64,000 bases of DNA, from positions 5,707-69,706 of the forward strand of contig NZ_LMKM01000023.1 in the NCBI RefSeq assembly GCF_001421515.1, written 5' to 3'. The stretch's first letter is position 1; every line of letters starts with the position of its first letter. The translations under genes and the position numbers were made by a program. Shown in pieces: positions 25,267-34,505 of this stretch. Source of the DNA: Pedobacter sp. Leaf216. GTDB taxonomy: Bacteria; Bacteroidota; Bacteroidia; Sphingobacteriales; Sphingobacteriaceae. The notes beneath the pieces were generated by a model, which saw only the letters and a list, made by a program, of their open reading frames with translations, did not search any database and was not told where the DNA came from.

Positions 25267-26768
25267 TGCAGAAAAGATATATGTCCATATGGTTTTCTAC
25301 GCTGCTCACGGACTGGATCCGCATCAAACGGCCAGCGCTTAAAGCTTTGCCGCTTGTCTTTTCGGACAAGGCTGCTAACCGCATGATTATTACCGCTGTG
25401 AGTCATGAGGCTGCTTTGCTCGGTATTCATCAGGGCATGCCGCTGGCTGACGCCAGGGCTATTGTTCCCGGTCTGGAAGTGATCGAAAACCAGAGCCATA
25501 AATCAGAAAAACTCTTGAAGGCAATTGGGGAATGGTGCATACGGTACTCGCCATTGGTCGCCATAGAGGAAGACCAGGGCCTGACCCTGGACATCAGCGG
25601 CTGCGCTCACCTCTGGGGAGGAGAAAGGGAATACCTGCGTGAGATTGTGAACCGTCTGCGGGGGCTCGGTTATTATGTCAGGGCTGCTGTATCGGATACC
25701 ATGGGAACTGCATGGGCGGTGTCGCGTTACGGTAAAACCACTCCCATTGTTAAAAGCGGTGAAGAACTCAGCGCACTTTTATCCCTGCCCCCGATGGCGC
25801 TCCGGCTTTCACCCCTTGCCAGTCAAAAGCTGATCAAGCTTGGGCTGAAGACCGTGGAGAGCTTTATCTCTATGCCCCGGTCGGTGCTGCGCAGACGTAT
25901 CGGAGAGGAAAGCATGGAAAGGATCGAACAGGTTCTCGGGCAAAAGCAAGAGCGGTTTTCCCCAATCGCCCTGCCCGAAGTGTACAGTGCCCGCCTGGAA
26001 AGCATGGAGCCGATCCGCACGCGCAAAGGCATTGAGCTGGCCATTGAAAAACTACTGACCCAGCTTTGTGCCCATCTTAAAAAGGATGGCATGGGCATCC
26101 GGTCCGCTTTGCTGCAAAGCTACCGGATCGATGGAAAGCTGATCAGGACCGTGATCGGCACCAATGGCCCAAGCGCAAATATCAGCCACCTTTTCAAGCT
26201 TTTTTCATTGAAGATCGATCAGATTGAGCCTAAAATGGGGATTGAGCTTTTCACCATGGATGCTGCAAAGGTAGAGACACTGGATCCACGGCAGGAAGCT
26301 TTATGGATGGCAGAAAAAGGTATGGAAGATCAGAAGGTGTGTGAACTCTTGGATAGGCTTGCCGGAAAAGTCGGTCCCCAGGCCATTCAGCGTTACCTGC
26401 CCCAGCCCCATCACTGGCCGGAACGATCGATCAAAAAAGTGGATTCGCTCCTTGAGCCGCTTTCTTTGCCCTGGCGGACGGACCGCCCCAGGCCGGTACA
26501 GCTGCTGAACATACCCGAACCGGTCCAGGTTTCTGCGCCCATTCCTGATTATCCGCCAATGCTCTTCCGCTATCAGGGCATCACCCACCAGGTGAAAAAG
26601 GCGGACGGCCCTGAGCGCATTGAGCGGGAATGGTGGCTGGAAGAAGGCGAGCACCGGGATTATTATCAATTGGAGGACGCTGAGGGAAAACGCTACTGGC
26701 TGTTCAGGTCCGGGCACTACAGCTCAGAGAAAACCTCGGGATGGTTTATACATGGTTTTTTTGCTTAA
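25263..26768 (+). CDS. imuB: ImuB, catalytically inactive Y-family polymerase-like protein
   Basis: 501 residues with a Y-family layout: an N-terminal palm/fingers region (about 1-180), a helix-hairpin-helix thumb (LIKLGLKTVESFISMPRSVL) and a little-finger region. The catalytic acids are missing or changed: the start reads YMSIWFSTLLTDWIRI instead of an HIDxDxFF-type motif, and the SxDE site reads AIEEDQGLTLDIS. This is typical of ImuB, which acts as a clamp and DnaE2 adaptor. It overlaps imuA by 4 bp and is followed by dnaE2 after 6 bp. Confidence 0.9.
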   Translation: MMQKRYMSIWFSTLLTDWIRIKRPALKALPLVFSDKAANRMIITAVSHEAALLGIHQGMPLADARAIVPGLEVIENQSHKSEKLLKAIGEWCIRYSPLVAIEEDQGLTLDISGCAHLWGGEREYLREIVNRLRGLGYYVRAAVSDTMGTAWAVSRYGKTTPIVKSGEELSALLSLPPMALRLSPLASQKLIKLGLKTVESFISMPRSVLRRRIGEESMERIEQVLGQKQERFSPIALPEVYSARLESMEPIRTRKGIELAIEKLLTQLCAHLKKDGMGIRSALLQSYRIDGKLIRTVIGTNGPSANISHLFKLFSLKIDQIEPKMGIELFTMDAAKVETLDPRQEALWMAEKGMEDQKVCELLDRLAGKVGPQAIQRYLPQPHHWPERSIKKVDSLLEPLSLPWRTDRPRPVQLLNIPEPVQVSAPIPDYPPMLFRYQGITHQVKKADGPERIEREWWLEEGEHRDYYQLEDAEGKRYWLFRSGHYSSEKTSGWFIHGFFA

Positions 26769-26774
26769 ATAAGG

Positions 26775-29700
26775 ATGGAATATATAGAGCTTCAGGTCAC
26801 CAGTAATTTTAGTTTTTTGCGCGGCGCCTCTCATCCCGAGGAACTCATCGATCAGGCAGCTCAGATGGGTTATCAGAAACTGGCCATTACCGACCGCAAT
26901 ACCCTGGCGGGGATTGTGCGTGCGCATGTGGCCGCCAGGAATCATGACATCCAACTGATCCCAGCCTGCAGGCTTGATCTGCTTGACGCACCTTCGCTGC
27001 TTGCCTATCCAACAGACAGGGCAGCCTATGGACGTCTTTCTGCGTTATTGAGCCTGGGAAATATGCGCGCGGAAAAAGGCAGCTGCCACCTTTATCAGGC
27101 CGATGTATTTGATTATTGCCAGGGAATGAAGTTTATTGTGATCCCACCGGAGGGATTAAATTCGCTTTTTGATTATGAAGCAGCATTTAAATCGCAATTG
27201 GCAGATTTCAGGTCAAAACTCGGGGATAATCTTTTTTTGGCTGCAACCCGGGGGTATACAGGGGATGACCATAAAAGGCTCTTCAGGCTCGACCAGTTGT
27301 CCAAAGGGCTGGGCATTCCCCTTATTGCCACCAATGATGTGCATTATCATCATCCACAGCGCAGGGAACTACAGGATATACTGACCTGTACCCGGGAAAA
27401 ATGCACGGTCCAGAACGCAGGTTTTCTGCTCCACCAAAATGCAGAGCGGCATTTAAAGGACAAGGCAGAGATGACCAGGCTCTTCAGGCAGTATCCTGAT
27501 GCAATCACCAACAGCGTACTGCTGGCAGAATCCTGCCGGTTTTCTCTGGACAGCCTGGAGTATGTTTATCCAGAGGAGATCACCTCCGGTAGCCGTACGC
27601 CCCAGCAGGAGCTCACTTACTTGAGCTGGAAAGGGGCCAGAGAGATGTTCGGGGATGAGATACCGGAGAAAATTTCGGCCAATATCAATTATGAGCTGGC
27701 CTTTATGGAGGAAATGAATTATGCTTCCTATTTTCTCACCGTATATGATATTGTCAAGTTTGCCCGTTCAAAGGGCATCCTTTGTCAGGGCCGGGGTTCT
27801 GCTGCCAATTCCACGGTATGTTATTGCCTTGGCATTACCTCGGTCAACCCCACCAAGTTTGACCTGCTCTTTGAACGCTTTATTTCCTCGGCCCGTAACG
27901 AGCCTCCTGATATTGATGTGGATTTTGAACATGAGCGAAGGGAGGAAGTGATCCAGTACATTTACGGCAAATACGGCCGTGACCGCGCTGCCATCGTCGC
28001 TACGGTCACCCAGCAGCATCAAAAAGGGGCGATCCGCGATGTGGGCAAGGCAATGGGGCTTTCGGTGGACACGGTAAGTAAATTATCAGGGGCAATCTGG
28101 GAATTTACCGATGAATGGTTCGAGGAGGCGCGTATACTGGAAGCCGGCCTCAACCCAAAGGATCCGCTGCTGAAAAAAGTGCTGCAGCTTACCGGCCAGA
28201 TGATGGGTTTTCCCCGCCAACTCGGTCAGCATACCGGCGGATTTGTCATTACCCGTGGAAAACTGACCGACCTTTGCCCTATCCTGAATGCCCGTATGGC
28301 GCACCGTACCAACATTGAATGGAACAAGGATGATATCGATGCGCTGGGCTTTCTTAAGATCGATGTGCTGGCCCTGGGTATGCTTACCTGCATCAGGAAG
28401 GGATTTGATCTGGCCAAAAAACATTATGATCTGGACCTGACCCTTGCCAGGATCAACCAGGAGGATGATCCCAAGGTGTACGAGATGATCACTCAAGCCG
28501 ACACCATTGGGGTTTTCCAGATAGAGAGCCGGGCACAGCAGTCCATGCTGCCACGCTTGCGGCCAAACTGCTTTTATGACCTGGTGATCGAGGTGGCCAT
28601 TGTGCGTCCCGGGCCGATACAGGGCGATATGGTGCACCCTTACCTAAGGCGGCGGAACGGTGAGGAGAATATTGAATACCCCTCACCCGAGCTTAAAGAG
28701 ATATTGGGAAGAACACTCGGCGTACCCCTGTTCCAGGAACAGGCCATGAAAATAGCCATTGTAGCCGCGGGATTTACCCCGGCCGAGGCTGATGCGCTAC
28801 GGCGGAGCATGGCCACTTTCAAGTTCAAGGGACTGGTTAACCAGTTTGAAAAAAAGCTCATCAACGGGATGCTCGAAAGGGGTTATAGCGAGGATTTCGC
28901 CAAGAGGATCTTCAGGCAGCTCGAGGGTTTTGGAAGTTACGGCTTTCCAGAAAGCCACGCAGCAAGCTTTGCATTATTGGTTTATGTCTCCTGCTGGCTG
29001 AAATGTTATTACCCCGATGTATTTGCAGCAGCGCTGCTCAACAGCATGCCCATGGGATTTTACCAACCGGCACAGATCGTGATCGATGCCAGGAACCATG
29101 GGGTTGAAGTAAGGGCGATTGATGTCAATTATTCTTCCTGGGACAACCTGCTAGAGGAAAAAAGCGGAACCTACCATGCCTTGCGCCTGGGCTTCAGGCA
29201 GATCAAGGGGATTGCTACAGCGGAAATGGAACTGCTTGTCAAGGCAAGAAAGCAGCCATACCGCACCATACATGAGATCATGGATGCCGGGGCATCCCAG
29301 AATACGCTGGAAAGGCTGGCTGATGCAGATGCGTTCCGTTCATTGGGAATGGACAGGCGGCAGGCACTTTGGGAAGTTTCGGCGCTGGCAGACCGCCCCG
29401 CTGGCGTTTTTGAAAAGCAGGCCTCTGAAAGCGAAAAGGAACCACAGCTGTCACTGCCGTTAATGAGCGATTCGGAGCATGTGGTGCAGGATTATGCCAC
29501 AACAGCGCTATCACTCAAAGCACATCCGGTGAGTTTTGTGCGGGAAAAGCTAAGTCTGCTGAAGATTCTTTCCACCAAAGAATCAGCAGAATCCTGGGAC
29601 GGAAGGCTGGTGAAAGTCGCCGGGCTGGTCCTGGTGCGCCAGCGTCCGGGAACGGCCGGAGGGGTATGTTTTATTACCATTGAGGATGAATCAGGTGTAG

Positions 29701-30002
29701 CCAATCTGGTGGTTTTTCAACAGCTTTTTGAAAAGTACAGAAAGGAAATTTTAGGCGCAAGACTGTTGATGGTTGAGGGAAAACTGCAACGTGAGGGCGA
29801 GGTAGTGCATATAATTGTCAAGCGGTGTTTTGATCTCACTGGGATGCTGAAAGGGCTGACCGATGCCGGACAGGAAGAACTGCCGCTGCTGACACTTTCG
29901 CGGGCAGACGAACGCTCGCCATTCCCTGCAGAAAACAAACGTACGCAGAAAAGAGAACAGGCTGATGGCACAGTTTTTCCGCCTGCACGTAACTTTAAAT
30001 AG
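26775..30002 (+). CDS. dnaE2: Error-prone DNA polymerase III alpha subunit DnaE2
   Basis: 1075 residues, the usual length. It has an N-terminal PHP domain (ELQVTSNFSFLRGASHPEEL, AITDRNTLAGI), the polymerase core with the catalytic Asp motif PPDIDVDFEHERREEVI, and GRGSAANSTVCYCLGI and GSYGFPESHAASFALLVY. A C-terminal OB domain follows (VKVAGLVLVRQRPGTAGG). It ends the imu cassette. Its stop is only 3 bp from the end of the convergent gene at 30006. Confidence 0.95.
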   Translation: MEYIELQVTSNFSFLRGASHPEELIDQAAQMGYQKLAITDRNTLAGIVRAHVAARNHDIQLIPACRLDLLDAPSLLAYPTDRAAYGRLSALLSLGNMRAEKGSCHLYQADVFDYCQGMKFIVIPPEGLNSLFDYEAAFKSQLADFRSKLGDNLFLAATRGYTGDDHKRLFRLDQLSKGLGIPLIATNDVHYHHPQRRELQDILTCTREKCTVQNAGFLLHQNAERHLKDKAEMTRLFRQYPDAITNSVLLAESCRFSLDSLEYVYPEEITSGSRTPQQELTYLSWKGAREMFGDEIPEKISANINYELAFMEEMNYASYFLTVYDIVKFARSKGILCQGRGSAANSTVCYCLGITSVNPTKFDLLFERFISSARNEPPDIDVDFEHERREEVIQYIYGKYGRDRAAIVATVTQQHQKGAIRDVGKAMGLSVDTVSKLSGAIWEFTDEWFEEARILEAGLNPKDPLLKKVLQLTGQMMGFPRQLGQHTGGFVITRGKLTDLCPILNARMAHRTNIEWNKDDIDALGFLKIDVLALGMLTCIRKGFDLAKKHYDLDLTLARINQEDDPKVYEMITQADTIGVFQIESRAQQSMLPRLRPNCFYDLVIEVAIVRPGPIQGDMVHPYLRRRNGEENIEYPSPELKEILGRTLGVPLFQEQAMKIAIVAAGFTPAEADALRRSMATFKFKGLVNQFEKKLINGMLERGYSEDFAKRIFRQLEGFGSYGFPESHAASFALLVYVSCWLKCYYPDVFAAALLNSMPMGFYQPAQIVIDARNHGVEVRAIDVNYSSWDNLLEEKSGTYHALRLGFRQIKGIATAEMELLVKARKQPYRTIHEIMDAGASQNTLERLADADAFRSLGMDRRQALWEVSALADRPAGVFEKQASESEKEPQLSLPLMSDSEHVVQDYATTALSLKAHPVSFVREKLSLLKILSTKESAESWDGRLVKVAGLVLVRQRPGTAGGVCFITIEDESGVANLVVFQQLFEKYRKEILGARLLMVEGKLQREGEVVHIIVKRCFDLTGMLKGLTDAGQEELPLLTLSRADERSPFPAENKRTQKREQADGTVFPPARNFK

Positions 30003-30005
30003 CTT

Positions 30006-30293
30006 CTAGTTGATATCTATTTTGGGCGTACCCTTTAGAAGAATACTGACAGGGCTTTGAGCAGCGCCGATAAAAACCATTTCAAGCTGGGTATGCAGAT
30101 GAACCCCGGCGGCTTTAAGGGATTGGTAACCGAATTCTACCATAGCAGTTTCATCTTTAAAAGTAAGATCAACGGGCAAGTGGAGGGCAATGATGTTTGG
30201 AAGGCCGACTTTGAGGGAAATATTAAAGTTCTTTAACAGACTTTCCAGTTTTTCTGCCACCTGTGCAAGTTCGTTGGGCGTAATGCTGGCCAT
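30006..30293 (-). CDS. Small hypothetical protein, 95 residues
   Basis: Soluble, with two helices near the N-terminus (NELAQVAEKLESLLKNF) and a beta-rich rest. Not recognised. It is convergent with dnaE2 with 3 bp between the stop codons, so the two genes must share terminator space or run into one another. The ATG at 30293 is the only good start. Confidence 0.55.
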   Translation of the reverse strand: MASITPNELAQVAEKLESLLKNFNISLKVGLPNIIALHLPVDLTFKDETAMVEFGYQSLKAAGVHLHTQLEMVFIGAAQSPVSILLKGTPKIDIN

Positions 30294-30352
30294 AGCAATT
30301 AAAATTTATGATATTTTTTTAGGTAAATGCGATAAACGAGTTAAGCTAATTT

Positions 30353-30967
30353 TTATTTTTTGATGCACCAGGTGGTCATGCTGCGCATATTCTGTACATT
30401 GGTGGTCTTGAGGGGCTCGTGGAGTGCGGCCCCCAGCTTATTGGTCATCCTGATCAGCATTTCCTGATTGACCAGAAAGCGTTCGGAACCATCGGGAATG
30501 ATATACCTTCCATTACCGATAAAATGGACTGAGGATTCAATACCGATATCGGAAGATAACCTGCAAAAAAAGTAACCTCCTGGCTTCAGCACTCGCCACA
30601 TTTCCTCAAGCATGGCCTCAAAATGCTTCAGACTTTCGGCGAAATGCAGCACTGCGCTACTGATAACCAGATCAAACTTTTCATTTTCAAAGGGCATGTT
30701 TTCAACCTGTGATACCTGAAAACGGTCTTTTCCAACTGTAGCTGAAAACTGTTCCGCACTTACCTGCAGCTGGGCTATGGCATCAGCACTACTATCGATT
30801 CCATAGACCTGATACCCGTTTTTCAAGAAGTACATCAGGTTTCTCCCCGTACCACATCCCGCATCCAACACCGTATCACAGTTGGAATAAGTACCTTTCA
30901 ACAATTGGTCAAATAAGTAGATATCAATATCCCCAAAGGTTTCGAGCAGGTTCTGAACTGTTTTCAT
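30353..30967 (-). CDS. Class I SAM-dependent methyltransferase
   Basis: 204 residues. Motif I is VLDAGCGTGRNLMYFL, followed by the acidic end of strand 2 (VYGIDSSADAI). Later motifs are FDLVISSAVLHFAES and MWRVLKPGGYFFCRL. The family is UbiE/Methyltransf_11-like; the substrate is unknown. Single minus-strand gene. Confidence 0.9.
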   Translation of the reverse strand: MKTVQNLLETFGDIDIYLFDQLLKGTYSNCDTVLDAGCGTGRNLMYFLKNGYQVYGIDSSADAIAQLQVSAEQFSATVGKDRFQVSQVENMPFENEKFDLVISSAVLHFAESLKHFEAMLEEMWRVLKPGGYFFCRLSSDIGIESSVHFIGNGRYIIPDGSERFLVNQEMLIRMTNKLGAALHEPLKTTNVQNMRSMTTWCIKK

Positions 30968-31113
30968 ATCTAAGGCAAAGATATAAAAAGGACCGAAAAT
31001 GTAAACCGCCAGAGAGCCTGCCCTCGAGCTGTGGCACAGATCCTTTCCTCATCCTTTGATGCGTTCCGCTGACCGGGCAGCAGGGGTTTCATCGTATATT
31101 CTTCATCATTTTT

Positions 31114-31440
31114 TCAGATCGAATCACTTCTCTGCCTATATTGAAACCGGCTCATGATCAACGGGAAAGCGGTATGAAGCCAAAACTCCGAGCTGATCAT
31201 TCCTCCTGAGATACCACTACCGGGATCATAACGCGCCAGGTAATGCGTTTCCTTACTTTTTAACTTATCCTCAACAATTCTATCGACAGTTGATGATAAA
31301 AAATGAGCAAGCTCTTCACAAGATATGATCTTTTCGATTTGCCCTGCTGCCTCTTTCAGCTCCTGCCATAAATAAGGGTCTCCTCTTAGCCCCCACCTGG
31401 CAGGCTCGGGTTCAAAAAGATAATTGTTCTGCGCTGTCAT
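31114..31440 (-). CDS. Small hypothetical protein, 108 residues
   Basis: Helical N-terminal half, then HYLARYDPGSGISGGMISSE and a hydrophobic end (FWLHTAFPLIMSRF). I do not recognise the family. It is near a secreted hypothetical gene (25 bp to 31465), so the two could be co-transcribed. Confidence 0.5.
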   Translation of the reverse strand: MTAQNNYLFEPEPARWGLRGDPYLWQELKEAAGQIEKIISCEELAHFLSSTVDRIVEDKLKSKETHYLARYDPGSGISGGMISSEFWLHTAFPLIMSRFQYRQRSDSI

Positions 31441-31464
31441 ATGCCGCTAACTACTAATTATGTA

Positions 31465-31965
31465 TTAAAAGCAAAGTGCATCTGCAAACTTTTTGGTTGC
31501 ATATGCCTTATAAATGTTATTTGCGCGCTGGATCTGTTCTTTTGATATATTCTCACTTTTCATCACCTTCTTCCCTTCCATTACGCGGTATGCCCGGCCA
31601 TCTTTGATATAGATCCGGTGTTCGGTTTTGATATCGGGTCCCGCAGCCGGCCCGCCTTCAATCAACTCATAACAGAATATGGGTTTTCCTGCATGGTAGA
31701 AATAATTGGCCGTCCATGAACCATCACCGATTGATCCTGCTTCGGTTATTTTAACAATGCTTTTACCTTCAAAAAAATAATTCACCCTTCCATCTTCCAC
31801 GCACCCTTCCTTTTCATATTTATAATTCTGCTTGCTCAGCTTAAGCCCGTTTATCCTATTATATTCCTTTCGGATGGCTACTATGATCGCATTATCCTGC
31901 GCCAAAGCCTGTCCGCACAACAACAAGAAGAAAATAATCAGTAAATTTTGGAAATGTTTCATCAT
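31465..31965 (-). CDS. Secreted hypothetical protein, 166 residues
   Basis: Signal peptide about 1-22 (ending ALAQ). The mature part is beta-rich with IVKITEAGSIGDGSWTANYF and a repeated Tyr/Gly pattern; two cysteines near the middle and one at the C-terminus. No known family. Probably periplasmic. Confidence 0.6.
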   Translation of the reverse strand: MMKHFQNLLIIFFLLLCGQALAQDNAIIVAIRKEYNRINGLKLSKQNYKYEKEGCVEDGRVNYFFEGKSIVKITEAGSIGDGSWTANYFYHAGKPIFCYELIEGGPAAGPDIKTEHRIYIKDGRAYRVMEGKKVMKSENISKEQIQRANNIYKAYATKKFADALCF

Positions 31966-32384
31966 ATCAAGATTTTTGGCATACGTAAATGTTACCCGTA
32001 CAAATTTAACATTGGATAGCTTGTTTTTTCAAAATAATTGATGGGTACTTTTCTAAAGAATCCTTCGAAATACCAAGTTGCGTAAAATGGCAGATGAAAA
32101 TCAACACCGCAATAAATCAGCGTTCTAAAAATGGGGCTGTACTGAATCTTTTTTGTGGACGTGCGGGCGACTAACCCTTACCCAACTTTCATCAATCGGA
32201 TTTTCAAAGTACTAGAATAGCCCGATATATTTGTTTACAGTACAATCAGGGAAAGCTTATCGCAGGAAACATTTTAGAGGCTGATTTGCAAAAACAGGGC
32301 TAATGTTTAAATTTGCGCCAATAATTAAAGTTGAGCCATAGCATGGTTTCAACAGATCCTTGACCCAATCAATACATCCATAAA
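31966..32384. other. Intergenic region, nothing supportable
   Basis: About 420 bp between divergent genes. No ORF, hairpin terminator or repeat that I can defend. Confidence 0.4.
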
Positions 32385-32654
32385 ATGGAAGAAAACGACT
32401 TTGTCTCCATATGGCTTCGAGAAACCGGAAACCCGGCCATCGAGAAATTAACGCAAATGAATCATCAACTTGCAGCTCAAACTGCAGAAATCCTGTCTGA
32501 AAAGGGGCTGTCCGAAGATGATTTAGCTGCCATGCTGGACATCAATCCCGATGAGATCAAAAGATGGCTGATCGGCAAACATCCTTTTAGCGCAAAAGTT
32601 TTAAAAGAAATCTCGTCAGTTACAGTTGGTAACCCAAAGCCTGAATTTTCGTAA
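32385..32654 (+). CDS. Small helix-turn-helix (XRE-like) protein
   Basis: 89 residues, soluble. A helix-turn-helix-like unit is seen in EILSEKGLSEDDLAAMLDIN and PDEIKRWLIGKHPFSAKVL, where the GLSxxDLAxMLxI pattern is that of antitoxin-like XRE domains. No partner toxin adjoins it. Probably a small transcriptional regulator. Confidence 0.65.
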   Translation: MEENDFVSIWLRETGNPAIEKLTQMNHQLAAQTAEILSEKGLSEDDLAAMLDINPDEIKRWLIGKHPFSAKVLKEISSVTVGNPKPEFS

Positions 32655-32766
32655 ATGACCATATGGAACGGGTTCGAGAAAGAATAAAAACAGTGTCAAA
32701 AACATCTCAAAAAAAAAAAATTCCACTCATATTCCATTTCTTTAGCAGAAAGTCCAAAACTTTAAC

Positions 32767-32789
32767 AAATGACTAAAAGAGAGTCATTT
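32767..32789. promoter_or_regulatory. Perfect inverted repeat upstream of the PRC-barrel gene
   Basis: AAATGACT (32767-32774) and AGTCATTT (32782-32789) with a 7-bp spacer; ATGAC occurs again nearby at 32789 and 32810. It is too far from the gene (about 140 bp) and has no T-run, so an operator is more likely than a terminator. Confidence 0.4.
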
Positions 32790-32931
32790 ATGACAAAAAA
32801 TAATACTCTATGACAGCCCATTTATCACTCATAAATTCATTGAAGCTGAGAATTGTATGAAAACCATCTTACCATAAACTTGTTGTAAAAACAGGAGCAA
32901 TATTTAATTGCCCTTTTAAAAAAAGCGACTT

Positions 32932-33381
32932 ATGGATTCAGGAACTATTGTATACAGCAATTTAGAAGAACTCTCAAAAAGTATTTATCAGTTAACAGAT
33001 GGCGAGGCTGACATTAAAGGTTGGCCGGTGCGGAACGAAGCCGGAGATGCGGTTGGAAATGTACGCGATCTGCTGTTTGATCCCGAGCAGAACGCGGTAA
33101 GGTATGTTATTGTAGAACTTGCAGATATGGGTGAAGATCTTGAAGAGAAAGCTGTGCTGATCCCGATCGCTCTTGCAAATTTAGCCGAAGACAAAAAAGA
33201 GGTTGTTCTACCCGATATTCACCATGATCAGTTCAGGGCAATGCCAAGATATATCATCGGCGAGGTAACCCCGCAGATCGAGGATGAAATCAGGCGCGTT
33301 ATCGGAAGTCCGGCAGCCTTGAGGATTGAAGATGAAATTGTAGAGATTGACCGGGCAAATTTCAACCGCCATCAGCTATAA
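32932..33381 (+). CDS. PRC-barrel domain protein
   Basis: 149 residues. The PRC-barrel fold is seen in DIKGWPVRNEAGDAVGNVRD, LLFDPEQNAVRYVIVEL and KAVLIPIALANLAEDKKEV, followed by an acidic tail. Such proteins are often induced by osmotic or general stress in Bacteroidetes; their binding partner is unknown. Confidence 0.8.
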   Translation: MDSGTIVYSNLEELSKSIYQLTDGEADIKGWPVRNEAGDAVGNVRDLLFDPEQNAVRYVIVELADMGEDLEEKAVLIPIALANLAEDKKEVVLPDIHHDQFRAMPRYIIGEVTPQIEDEIRRVIGSPAALRIEDEIVEIDRANFNRHQL

Positions 33382-33466
33382 AAAGCCAGCTGCTAGGTAG
33401 CGTGGATTGTGAAGAGCAACCTTGAAATCACGCTTCATCAACAAAAATTTAATTTATATTTTATAT

Positions 33467-33505
33467 AAACGGGAACTTATCCACTGGATAGTTCCCGTTT
33501 TTCTG
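33467..33505 (+). terminator. Rho-independent terminator after the PRC-barrel gene
   Basis: AAACGGGAAC (33467-33476) pairs with GTTCCCGTTT (33491-33500), with an inner TTATCC/GGATA extension, followed by T residues. It lies 85 bp past the stop. Confidence 0.88.
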
Positions 33506-33724
33506 TTTATAAAAGACTCTAAATCAAAGTCATTCCGGAACCTTGAGCTGCACAACTATGATTTTGATAACAGGTCTTTTCAAATCTTTAGCATTTATTG
33601 CTTCGCATATCAACACCTACACATATACCGGCGAGGGAAATTCATCAAATCAAATGTTGGAGGTGTAAACCAAAATTATTACAGTTGTTCGCCCGATTTT
33701 AAAAGCTGTTCGTCGATAATTACC

Positions 33725-33783
33725 CCGCGTTGGTATATTAAGCAATTTTCTGCTGCAACGTTTCCACCTTTGCTGCGTCTTAT
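33725..33783 (+). promoter_or_regulatory. ECF-sigma-type promoter with upstream conserved element, copy 2
   Basis: AAC (33757-33759, in GCAACGTTT) and CGTC (33776-33779), 16-bp spacer. CCGCGTTGGTAT (33725-33736) lies at the same distance upstream as in copy 1. The stretch between -35 and -10 aligns to copy 1 without gaps. Confidence 0.7.
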
Positions 33784-33828
33784 CATTAAAACAGAAACAA
33801 AATATTTAAAATATAAAACAACAGCATC

Positions 33829-34425
33829 ATGAAAACCTCAATCAAAACCCTAACAAAATCTTTATTGGCAGCAATCGTTTTAACTTCTTTAATCTTCTCG
33901 ACAAACGTTTCAGCAAATGAGAAACAGCCCGCTAAAATATCTGCACCCAGCAACTTTAACAAACTTATCGTAAGTGGAAACATAGAAGTTACACTAATCC
34001 AGAATGGAAGAGAAGGGGTCAGCTACAATGATGACAATAACGGAAAGGTTAAAGTGATTCAGGATGGATATGCTTTAAAGATCAGCTCAGAAGATAAAAG
34101 TACGGCAAAAATAACTGTATATGTAAAAAACATCTACCGTGTTCAGGCCTCAGATGACGCCGTTGTAAAAACAGATGGCAAACTGGATGTAAAATATCTT
34201 CAGGTTTTTCTTAAAGGAAACGCGGTCGCCAAAATAAACTCACATTCTGAAAGTTTATATACTGTGATCGAAGACAATTCAGATCTTAAGTTATCGGGCG
34301 ACACCAAAAGCCACAGCCTGGTGATGGGTAAAACACAAAAACTGAACCTTGATAAATTTGCTGCCCTAAAAACAGAAATGAACACTCCTGAATCCATGAT
34401 ACAGACAGCTTCACTAGCGAAATAA
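33829..34425 (+). CDS. Secreted GIN-domain (DUF2807-type) protein, copy 2
   Basis: 198 residues, signal peptide about 1-28 (ending NVSA). Paralogue of the 18022 gene along its whole length: NFNKLIVSGNIEVTLIQNG and IYRVQASDDAVVKT match. About 75% similar, so the duplication is not recent, yet promoter and terminator layout are kept. In this copy the upstream frame ends in a stop overlapping the ATG, which supports the short start in both. Confidence 0.8.
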   Translation: MKTSIKTLTKSLLAAIVLTSLIFSTNVSANEKQPAKISAPSNFNKLIVSGNIEVTLIQNGREGVSYNDDNNGKVKVIQDGYALKISSEDKSTAKITVYVKNIYRVQASDDAVVKTDGKLDVKYLQVFLKGNAVAKINSHSESLYTVIEDNSDLKLSGDTKSHSLVMGKTQKLNLDKFAALKTEMNTPESMIQTASLAK

Positions 34426-34458
34426 TTCAATTCAGCATCTGCTGCAAAGCAAATTATT

Positions 34459-34505
34459 GAGGTGGCCCCAAAAGATCGATGGAAATTTTGGGGCCACCTC
34501 TTTTT
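34459..34505 (+). terminator. Rho-independent terminator of GIN-domain gene copy 2
   Basis: Perfect 15-bp arms GAGGTGGCCCCAAAA (34459-34473) and TTTTGGGGCCACCTC (34486-34500), followed by TTTTT. Confidence 0.95.

Noticed and set aside
24594..25499. 301-residue frame antisense to imuA/imuB
   Set aside because: Complete shadow of two well-supported genes on the other strand, with Ser/Pro-rich composition typical of antisense frames.
33422..33832. 136-residue plus-strand frame upstream of GIN-domain copy 2
   Set aside because: It runs through a strong terminator and the ECF-type promoter and has no protein features; similarity to the region upstream of copy 1 is explained by the shared promoter.
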